The notes beneath the pieces were generated by a model. The model was not told the origin of the DNA. It searched no databases and saw only the letters and a program-made list of their open reading frames with translations. A program made the position numbers and the translations under genes. Source: Hyphomicrobiales bacterium (lineage in GTDB: Bacteria > Pseudomonadota > Alphaproteobacteria > Rhizobiales > Xanthobacteraceae). Taken from it: a stretch of DNA of 7,797 nucleotides. The stretch lies in NCBI GenBank assembly GCA_016210825.1, contig JACQTM010000017.1, forward strand, positions 1 through 7,797. Reading direction: 5' to 3'. Positions 1 to 5,927 of the stretch are shown here, piece after piece (position 1 is the stretch's first letter; each line of letters starts with the position of its first letter).

Positions 1-1179
1 ATCCAGGTTCACGGCATTCTTGCCGCAAATCTGGATCAGGCCGAGTTCTCCCCACGTAAACAGCCAGGGCCGGAGGTTAGCGACGTCTCTGCCGATGATG
101 TTGGTGTAGACCTCCAGCTTCGAGAACGCCGCGTAGGCCGGCGCCGAGAAGTAGAGCAGGAAAATGAAGAACAGCGACCAAGCCACCGACTGGCGGGCCT
201 CACGCACCGACGGCGTGGTAAAGTAGCGCATCAGGATGTGCGGCAGCGAAGCGGTGCCCACCATCATGCAGAAGATGATGCCGAAGTAGTTCAAAGGGCT
301 CCAGGTGGTGAACGGCTCGATGTGATGCTTGAGCGCTCCCGCCGGACAACTCGCGGCCGTGCACAACGTCGCAAGCCCGTCCTTCAGCATTTGAGCTTCG
401 CGTGCCGTGATGTCCTGGACCGCCAGCCCGTAGGTAAGCTCAGGGATCGGAAATCCATACTTCTTGGTGGACAGGATCACGATCGGCGTGAGGTACGCGA
501 TGATCAGCACGATGTATTGCGCGATCTGTGTCCAGGTCACCGCGCGCATGCCGCCCAGCATCGAGCAGAGCAGAATGCCGCCAAGACCCGCGAACACCGC
601 TACTTCGAACGGCATGCCAAGGAAGCGCGAGGCGATGATGCCGGTGCCATAGACCTGCGCCGTCACATAGGTGAAGGAGCAGCACACCAGCACGATCACG
701 CCAAGGAAGCGGGCGAAGTTGCCGCCAAACCGGAACGACAGGAAGTCCGGCACGGTATAGGCGCCAAACTTGCGCAGGTACGGGCCGATCAGGATCGACA
801 CCAGAACGAAGCCGCCGGTCCAACCCAGCACCCAGGAAATGCCGTCATAGCCTTGCAGGAACAGCGATCCGGCCATGCCGACGAAGGAGGCCGCCGACAT
901 CCAGTCGGCGCCGGTCGCCATGCCATTGTAGAAAGCCGGCACGCGCCGCCCCGCGACGTAATATTCAGAAACCTGCGCCGTTCGCGTCATCACGCCGATG
1001 ATGGCGTAGACCGCGATTGTGAAGCCGACGAACAGATAGCCGAGAATTCTGTTCGGCGTGCCGAGCTGCTCCAAAATCGCGACTAAAATAATGAACGCGA
1101 TGAAGCTGCCAGTGTAGGTGCCGTACATTCGTCCGAGTTGCTTGATAAAATCGGACTTTCCGGCTGCTTGAGTAGCCAT
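1..1179 (-). CDS. Sodium:solute symporter large subunit, VC_2705 subfamily (partial, 3' end beyond left edge)
   Basis: This is an inner-membrane secondary transporter of the SSS family, expected to couple Na+ entry to uptake of a small organic solute. The frame is open from ATG 1179-1177 to the window edge, giving 393 residues; full-length members usually have about 550-600. Hydrophobic segments start near residues 24, 48, 92, 121, 157, 192, 221, 299 and 332. SSS-type landmarks are SEYYVAGRRVP (71-81), the GADWMSAASFVGMAG stretch (90-104), YTVPDFLSFRF (141-151), GGMRAVTWTQ (209-218) and GTASLPHILMRYFT (308-321). A polar loop at about 244-296 carries two Cys (273, 279). The adjacent DUF4212 small subunit places it in the VC_2705 type rather than classical ActP, whose partner is DUF485. 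ActP relatives move acetate and similar short carboxylates, so a monocarboxylate is a reasonable guess, but the substrate is not visible. The start is fixed by a GGGAGG site seven bases upstream. Confidence 0.93.
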   Translation of the reverse strand, partial: MATQAAGKSDFIKQLGRMYGTYTGSFIAFIILVAILEQLGTPNRILGYLFVGFTIAVYAIIGVMTRTAQVSEYYVAGRRVPAFYNGMATGADWMSAASFVGMAGSLFLQGYDGISWVLGWTGGFVLVSILIGPYLRKFGAYTVPDFLSFRFGGNFARFLGVIVLVCCSFTYVTAQVYGTGIIASRFLGMPFEVAVFAGLGGILLCSMLGGMRAVTWTQIAQYIVLIIAYLTPIVILSTKKYGFPIPELTYGLAVQDITAREAQMLKDGLATLCTAASCPAGALKHHIEPFTTWSPLNYFGIIFCMMVGTASLPHILMRYFTTPSVREARQSVAWSLFFIFLLYFSAPAYAAFSKLEVYTNIIGRDVANLRPWLFTWGELGLIQICGKNAVNLD

Positions 1180-1186
1180 GTTGTTG

Positions 1187-1192
1187 CCTCCC
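1187..1192 (-). promoter_or_regulatory. Ribosome binding site of the symporter gene, abutting the upstream stop codon
   Basis: On the minus strand the small-subunit stop TGA (1195-1193) is followed directly by GGGAGG, then a seven-base spacer and the symporter ATG. Ribosomes finishing the small subunit would cover this site, which suggests translational coupling of the two subunits. Confidence 0.75.
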
Positions 1193-1468
1193 TCAGTCGT
1201 CTTCGGCGTAGCCGTGATCGCGGTCGATCTTGTCCTGCTGCTTCGCGAACACGAACAGCATGACCACGAACACGATCAGCGAACCTTGTCCGGCCATGTA
1301 GAAGCCGAGCGGAAAGCCGAGAACCGGAATGATGATCTTATTGAGCGGATAGACGAACATATGAATGATGTAGCCGAAGAAGACCCAGATCCCGAGATGC
1401 ACGAGCATCAGGTTCGTGGTTCTCTTCCAGTGCGTCTCTCGATTGGCTTGAGAGTCGGACGGAGCCAT
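1193..1468 (-). CDS. Symporter small subunit, DUF4212 family
   Basis: This is a 91-residue membrane protein of the type encoded immediately upstream of VC_2705-class sodium:solute symporters (putative symporter small subunit). A polar N-terminus with the HWKRTTNL stretch (13-20) leads into a first membrane helix at about 19-39. The second helix (about 52-75) is preceded by the family-typical GFPLGFYMAGQGS block (51-63), and the tail is acidic (ending YAEDD). Two helices and about 90 residues fit the family. The frame stays open upstream to 1600, but that extension is Arg/Gly/Cys-rich and unlike the family. The ATG at 1468-1466, with AGGGAGGG nine bases upstream, is the clear start. The protein is thought to be a partner of the large transporter, but its precise role is unknown. 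It lies 13 bases before the large-subunit gene in the same operon. Confidence 0.92.
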   Translation of the reverse strand: MAPSDSQANRETHWKRTTNLMLVHLGIWVFFGYIIHMFVYPLNKIIIPVLGFPLGFYMAGQGSLIVFVVMLFVFAKQQDKIDRDHGYAEDD

Positions 1469-1477
1469 GGTCGGTTG

Positions 1478-1485
1478 CCCTCCCT
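1478..1485 (-). promoter_or_regulatory. Ribosome binding site deciding the small-subunit start
   Basis: AGGGAGGG on the minus strand lies nine bases before the ATG at 1468-1466. It is a near-ideal Shine-Dalgarno sequence and rules against the longer reading of this frame starting near 1600. Confidence 0.8.
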
Positions 1486-1721
1486 GAAATAAACCGGACC
1501 CGCAACCGCGGGACCGATGTGAACATGCGGGGGCGCCGAAGTTCGGCTGATGCGGCTCCCCCCTTGCCGCTGCTCCCGCCCGGTCTTTGCGCCAGGTCAA
1601 GAGACGATGAAAAAAAGTACCATCGCCGTAGGAGGGGGCCTTATAAGACTTTCGGCCAAATGACGGCTAATTCGCTTCTCTGACGTCTAGTCTTTTCGTA
1701 GGGAGTGTCGTGGTGAAAAAA

Positions 1722-1741
1722 TCTTTCGCAGTTGCGAAAGA
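1722..1741. promoter_or_regulatory. Perfect 9-bp inverted repeat, probable operator
   Basis: TCTTTCGCA (1722-1730) and its exact reverse complement TGCGAAAGA (1733-1741) are separated by GT. The arms of nine bases with a two-base centre suit a dimeric helix-turn-helix repressor or activator rather than an RNA hairpin, because a two-base loop is too tight. It sits 49 bases before the rightward ATG at 1790 and 254 bases upstream of the leftward ATG, between the divergent units. The TTGCGAAA half-site faintly recalls the TTTGCAAA-like sites of RamB/ScfR-type acetate regulators, but I cannot assign a regulator. Confidence 0.5.
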
Positions 1742-1789
1742 ACGTTGCACATAACCGGTTCAAGGCTCGCGAACGAGATAGCAGGACGC

Positions 1790-2398
1790 ATGGTTTTTTT
1801 GGGTTTCTTCCGGCGTCGGCCATCGATCCGCGAGGTCGACGAACTCGCCAACTTTATTGACGAGCAATCCGCCTATCTCATCCAGCGATACATCTACGAT
1901 TACACTCACGCCCGCTCGGGCCCCTACAGCAAGAGCCTGCTGGTTAGGCCGGACTTCATGCAAGCCGTCGAGCAATCCCGCTGGAGCGCCTATCCGCTCG
2001 GCCTTGCGATGATCGGCGAAATGGTCGATGGCGTGCTGCGGCCGCACGCAGGAGAAGAGCGGCGCGCAATTCTCGATCCGCTTAGCGCGCTCGTTATCGA
2101 TGTTTTTGATCGTTATGACACTCCCGCACCGATCGGTGCCGACGCTTGGCAAGAGGCGCGCATCGAACTCGTCCGCTAGCTCGATCAGATCGGCACTCAT
2201 CCACCCAAGCTCGTCACCGACATTCCAGAGCCTTACGCCGAGCGGTATTTTAATATGATGCCGTTTGAGAAAGCATTGTTGACCGAGGATGTCCCGACGA
2301 CCCGCAGTTATCTTCGCCTCACCTTGACTAATATCCGCGACGAATTGGTCAAGCGCATGGATGCGGCCGAAATGGCGGAAAGGCTGCGAACTGGCTGA
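1790..2398 (+). pseudogene. Unrecognised conserved-looking protein, split by an in-frame amber codon at 2177-2179
   Basis: From ATG 1790 the frame codes for 129 residues, meets TAG at 2177-2179, then continues in the same frame for 72 codons to TGA 2396-2398. The intact protein would be about 202 residues. The downstream part, from LDQIGTHPPKLV to AEMAERLRTG, keeps the composition and codon use of a real protein and has no plausible ATG/GTG start near its beginning. The two halves therefore look like one gene. It appears soluble, with an Arg-rich start (FFRRRP), helical segments, and no signal peptide or motif I can name. The codon before the TAG is Arg and the one after is Leu; CAG to TAG (Gln) is the simplest origin. 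A TTG at 1745 could extend it by 15 residues, but ATG 1790 with AGGA just upstream is preferred. It shares frame and strand with the next gene, 33 bases on, and is probably cotranscribed. A disrupted gene, a sequencing error and readthrough all remain possible. Confidence 0.65.
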
Positions 2399-2431
2399 CG
2401 CACTGGCACTTGCGCTGCCGCGGGGGCCCTG

Positions 2432-4570
2432 ATGGCCGTACTGAACAACGTAACGCCGCTCATTGCGCTCGACGCCGTGGCGATCGATACGGAAACGACA
2501 AGCCTCGATCCGCGCCGCGCGCGCGTTATCGAGATCGCGGCGGTCCGCCTCAATCGCGGCCGCGTCGCGGCCGGTGTGCCATTTCATCGCTTGGTGCGGC
2601 CGCCTGAGCCCATCCCCGCAGCGTCGACGGAAGTCCACGGCATTGACGATGCAAAAGTTGCGGCGGCGCCGTCATTTTCCGAGATATGGCGTGATTTTCT
2701 TGATTTCATCGGTAATGACGTGGTGATCGGCCATACGGTTGGCTTTGATCTTGCGGTGCTCAAGCGCGAATGTGAACTCGCCGGTATTGCCTGGACCCGC
2801 CCGCGCACCCTCGACACTCGACTACTCGCAGAAGTATCGGAGCCCGATCTCGCCGGTTACGCGCTGGAGAAACTGGCGGCGTGGTTGAATGTCGAGGCGA
2901 TCGATCGCCACTCTGCGTTGGGCGATGCGATGACCACGGCCCACATCTTTCAAGCATTGGTGCCCAAGTTGCGCGAGGGCGGCATCCGCACTCTCGCCGA
3001 GGCGATGCACGCCTGCCGGGCATTGACCGATGTGCTCGACGAACAGCATCGCGCCGGATGGGTGGACGCGGTCGTGCCGCCTAGCCAGATTGACGCCGAG
3101 CGCACCCTCAAACGCATCGATAGCTATCCCTACCGCCATCGCATTCGCGACGTCATGCGGACGCCCGCGGAATTCATTGGCGGCGATATTCCACTGCGTC
3201 AGGCATTGACGCTCATGATCGGCAAAAAGATTTCATCGCTTTTTATACGGCCCGCGGGGGACGGAAGTGCAACCGTACCGGGCGCGGCACAGACCGGCAT
3301 CGTCACTGAACGCGATGTGCTGCGTGCGCTAACGGAACATGGATCGAAGACCCTCGATCTCTCCGTCGATCGGATCATGAGTTATCCGCTTGTCGCGGTT
3401 CCCGCCGACGCGTTCGTCTATCTCGCCATTGGACGAATGAGCCGCATGAAGATTCGCCATCTCGGCGTTGTCAATGATTCCGGCCACGTCATTGGCGCCC
3501 TGTCGGCGCGCGATCTTCTGCGGCTGCGCGCGGGCGAGGCCATTTCCCTTGGCGACGAGATCGACGAGGCCGATGATGTCCATGGCCTTGGTGTTGCATG
3601 GGCGAAGCTGCCGCAGGTCGCCGCATTGCTTTTGGCCGAAGGGGTATCGGCGCGCGACGTCGCTGCGGTGATCTCGCGCCGATTGGGCTCGTTGAGCCGG
3701 CGCGCCGCCATCCTTGCCGAGTGGCGGATGCGTGAAGCCGGCCGCGGTGCACCGCCTTGTCCCTACGCTTTCGCGGTTCTCGGCTCGGCGGGCCGCGGTG
3801 AAAGCCTGCTTGCCATGGATCAGGACAACGCATTGGTTTTCGCCGAGGGTGAGCCGGACGGGGTGAACGACCTTTGGTTCGGCGCGCTCGCCAGCCATAT
3901 CGCCGACATCCTTGATGAAGTCGGTGTGCCTTATTGCAAGGGCGGCGTCATGGCGAAGAACGCACAATGGCGTGGATCGTTCGCAACGTGGCGCGAGCGC
4001 GTCGCCGACTGGATCCGCCGGTCGCGCCCCGAAGACTTGCTGTCGGTCGATATCTTCTTCGATCTGCGCGGCGTACACGGCGACGGTGCGCTGGCGGAAT
4101 CGCTGTGGCGCGATAGCTTCGATCAGGCGCAAGGGCAGGCAGGCTTCGCCAAGCTGCTCGCAGAGTCTGCCGGGGCGACGGAACCAAGCCTCAATATGCT
4201 CGGCGGCTTTAAGACCGATCAGGGCCGCATCAATTTAAAAAAAGCGGGCCTGTTCGGCATTGTCAGCATGGCGCGTGTATTGGCGATTCGCCATCATGTC
4301 GTCGAGCGTTCGACACCCGCGCGAATCGCCGGCATTGCGTCGCTCGGCATTGGTGGAAAGAGCGACCTCGACGCGCTTAGCGATGCCCAGGCAACATTTC
4401 TCGACCTCACGCTCGGCCAGCAGCTCCACGATCTCGAACACGGAAAACCTGCGACCAACACGGTGCTGGTCAAGCGGCTATCGAGACGCGACCGCGACCG
4501 CTTGCATTCCGCGCTAACGGCGGTCAAGCATCTCGACGATCTGACGCGCGATCTCTTGTTTCGCGAATAG
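2432..4570 (+). CDS. DnaQ-like 3'-5' exonuclease / CBS pair / DUF294 nucleotidyltransferase fusion protein
   Basis: A 712-residue, apparently cytosolic, multidomain protein. Residues about 14-178 form a DEDDh exonuclease: ExoI DTETT (Asp19, Glu21), ExoII GHTVGFD (100-106, Asp106) and ExoIII HSALGDA (His160, Asp165), all catalytic residues present. About 236-366 is a CBS pair: VMRTP (241), VTERDVLRAL (291-300), IMSYPLVAVP (315-324) and GALSARDLL (355-363). Such pairs usually bind adenine nucleotides. About 395-545 is a GlnD-like nucleotidyltransferase (DUF294) with GSAGRGE (451-457), MDQDNAL (462-468, metal ligands Asp463 and Asp465), CKGGVMAKN (502-510) and VDIFFDLR (539-546). About 565-708 is the DUF294 C-terminal helical domain. 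Related proteins usually have a cyclic-nucleotide-binding domain in front; here an exonuclease takes that place. The target is unknown. Linkage to the symporter suggests it modifies or controls uptake or use of the solute (inference). The start lacks a strong Shine-Dalgarno (G-run at 2422-2426), so coupling to the upstream gene is possible. Confidence 0.92.
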   Translation: MAVLNNVTPLIALDAVAIDTETTSLDPRRARVIEIAAVRLNRGRVAAGVPFHRLVRPPEPIPAASTEVHGIDDAKVAAAPSFSEIWRDFLDFIGNDVVIGHTVGFDLAVLKRECELAGIAWTRPRTLDTRLLAEVSEPDLAGYALEKLAAWLNVEAIDRHSALGDAMTTAHIFQALVPKLREGGIRTLAEAMHACRALTDVLDEQHRAGWVDAVVPPSQIDAERTLKRIDSYPYRHRIRDVMRTPAEFIGGDIPLRQALTLMIGKKISSLFIRPAGDGSATVPGAAQTGIVTERDVLRALTEHGSKTLDLSVDRIMSYPLVAVPADAFVYLAIGRMSRMKIRHLGVVNDSGHVIGALSARDLLRLRAGEAISLGDEIDEADDVHGLGVAWAKLPQVAALLLAEGVSARDVAAVISRRLGSLSRRAAILAEWRMREAGRGAPPCPYAFAVLGSAGRGESLLAMDQDNALVFAEGEPDGVNDLWFGALASHIADILDEVGVPYCKGGVMAKNAQWRGSFATWRERVADWIRRSRPEDLLSVDIFFDLRGVHGDGALAESLWRDSFDQAQGQAGFAKLLAESAGATEPSLNMLGGFKTDQGRINLKKAGLFGIVSMARVLAIRHHVVERSTPARIAGIASLGIGGKSDLDALSDAQATFLDLTLGQQLHDLEHGKPATNTVLVKRLSRRDRDRLHSALTAVKHLDDLTRDLLFRE

Positions 4571-4571
4571 A

Positions 4572-5927
4572 TCAAGGCATCCGCGCGTGCAGCGCCAGCA
4601 CCCGATCAACCATTTCACCCGACAGCCCAAGGTAATTCGCCGGATCGCACAGTTTGGCAAGCGCCGCGCGGTCGAGATGGCGGGAAATCTCTTTTTCCTC
4701 CGCCAGCAGCTCGGCGAGCGGTCTGCCGCTTGCGATCACCTTGCGGCAGACGTCGTAGACGAGATCGTGTGCGCGCTGACGGCCGAGATGCGGCCCAAGC
4801 CCCATCATCACCGCTTCCGAGACGATCAGCCCATGTGTGATGTCGAGGTTGGCGCGCATCCGTTTTTCATCGACCTGTAACCCGCCGATCAGGAACTTCG
4901 CTTGCGCGAGCGCGCCGGCCGAAAGCATGAAAATTTCCGGCACCACGATCCATTCGATCTCCCATGGCCCGGTGGAGCGTTCATGGTCCTCGATCATGGC
5001 TTCGAGCAGCGCCGCCACGAGTTGACGAACGACGGCGACCTGCGCGGTGATATAGACCGACGAAATGGGGTTACGCTTCTGCGGCATAGTGCTTGACGAG
5101 CCGCGGCCTTCGTGGAACGGCTCGAAAACCTCTTCCACTTCGGTTTGCATCATCAGCTTCACGTCGGTCGCAAGCTTGCCGAGCGTGCCGGTGATGAGGC
5201 CGAGGAAGCAGCCGGCCTCGGCGATGCGATCGCGGGCCGTATGCCAGGCAATTTCGGGCTGGCCGAGACCGAGTTCGGTCATGAGTGCCGCCTGTACTTT
5301 GAGGCCGTCCTTGCCGAGGGACGCGAGATTGCCGCTGGCGCCGCCGAACTCGCCGACAAGGACGCGCGGCCGCAATTGCGCAAGGCGCTCGCGGTGGCGC
5401 ACGAAGGCTGCAAGCAGCACCGCCATCTTGTAGCCAAAGGTGATCGGGGTCGCCTGCTGCAGATTGCTGCGTCCGGCCATCGGCGTGTCGCGGTGGCGCC
5501 GTGCGAGCTCGGCGAGCGACGCGCATATCGCCGCAAGGTCTTGCTCGATGATTACGAGCGCATCGCGAATTTGCAGGACTGTTGCGGTGTCGGTGATGTC
5601 TTGGGTGGTGGCGCCCCAGTGACACCATTCGCCTAAGCCCTCGCGGCACAGGGCGACGATCTGCTGCACGACCGGCAAAACCGGATAGCCGATGCGTTCG
5701 GTCTGCGCTTTGAGCTTGGCGATGTCGAATTTGTCAACGCTGCAATGCCGGCTGATTTCATCGGCAGCCGCTTGCGGAATGATGCCGAGCCGGGCTTGTA
5801 CGCGCGCCAGCGCCGCCTCGATATCGAGGTATTTCTGGATGCGGTTGCCGTCGGAAAAGACGTTACGCATCGCCTCGGTGGTAAAGATGTCGCGGAAGAT
5901 CGCTGAATCGAGAATGGTGGAGGGCAT
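4572..5927 (-). CDS. Fumarase/aspartase-superfamily lyase, 3-carboxy-cis,cis-muconate cycloisomerase/adenylosuccinate lyase-like
   Basis: This 451-residue cytosolic enzyme belongs to a superfamily that forms tetramers and adds or removes groups across a carbon-carbon double bond next to a carboxylate. All three conserved regions are visible: C1 GATTQDITDT (105-114), C2 AGRSNLQQATPITFGYK (151-167) and the signature loop GSSSTMPQKRNP (276-287), which holds the catalytic serine region. Length fits the family (about 430-480). In C2, adenylosuccinate lyases have His and cycloisomerases have Trp after GR(T/S); here it is Asn155. The LQQATP context favours the cycloisomerase-like branch, but the substrate is open. 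It could act in aromatic degradation, amino-acid metabolism or something untested. No other protocatechuate-pathway gene is nearby. The ATG at 5927 shares one base with the CoA-transferase stop, and GGAG lies seven bases upstream; a GTG at 5930 is a weaker alternative. It is the last gene of the leftward operon. Confidence 0.88.
   Translation of the reverse strand: MPSTILDSAIFRDIFTTEAMRNVFSDGNRIQKYLDIEAALARVQARLGIIPQAAADEISRHCSVDKFDIAKLKAQTERIGYPVLPVVQQIVALCREGLGEWCHWGATTQDITDTATVLQIRDALVIIEQDLAAICASLAELARRHRDTPMAGRSNLQQATPITFGYKMAVLLAAFVRHRERLAQLRPRVLVGEFGGASGNLASLGKDGLKVQAALMTELGLGQPEIAWHTARDRIAEAGCFLGLITGTLGKLATDVKLMMQTEVEEVFEPFHEGRGSSSTMPQKRNPISSVYITAQVAVVRQLVAALLEAMIEDHERSTGPWEIEWIVVPEIFMLSAGALAQAKFLIGGLQVDEKRMRANLDITHGLIVSEAVMMGLGPHLGRQRAHDLVYDVCRKVIASGRPLAELLAEEKEISRHLDRAALAKLCDPANYLGLSGEMVDRVLALHARMP

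Larger units (their letters stand above)
1469..1789. promoter_or_regulatory. Divergent intergenic control region
   Basis: About 320 bases without a convincing gene lie between the leftward symporter operon and the rightward unit, so promoters for both should be here. The part from about 1600 to 1790 is visibly more AT-rich than the flanking genes. For the leftward operon, a weak sigma70-like pair can be drawn on the minus strand: TATAAG (1645-1640) with TTAGCC (1670-1665), spaced 19 bases, which would give a leader of about 165 bases. A small inverted repeat, GCCGAA-G-TTCGGC, lies within that leader at 1535-1547. The palindrome at 1722-1741 is listed separately. I see no good -10/-35 pair for the rightward genes and no intrinsic terminator. 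The promoter positions are inference only. Confidence 0.5.

Noticed and set aside
238..1086. Plus-strand open frame of 282 codons
   Set aside because: It is antisense to the symporter gene. Its product is rich in Arg, His and Asp with no recognisable fold, while the minus strand gives clear SSS family motifs.
1469..1600. N-terminal extension of the small symporter subunit upstream to 1600
   Set aside because: The extra 44 residues are unlike the family, and a strong Shine-Dalgarno site sits before the internal ATG at 1468.
1608..1620. A-run near 1609-1617 as the T-tract of an intrinsic terminator on the minus strand
   Set aside because: No GC-rich stem immediately precedes the T-run on the minus strand, and there is no minus-strand gene upstream that would need it.
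1745..1789. TTG at 1745 as the start of the split gene
   Set aside because: It overlaps the region right after the palindrome, has no ribosome site and adds 15 unremarkable residues. ATG 1790 has AGGA just upstream.
1760..2638. Minus-strand open frame of 292 codons
   Set aside because: It lies opposite the split gene and the start of the exonuclease gene, with Arg/Ala/Asp-rich shadow composition. The plus strand carries catalytic motifs in the same bases.
3329..4132. Minus-strand open frame of 267 codons
   Set aside because: It is antisense to the CBS and nucleotidyltransferase domains, a typical product of GC-rich codon structure, with no motif.
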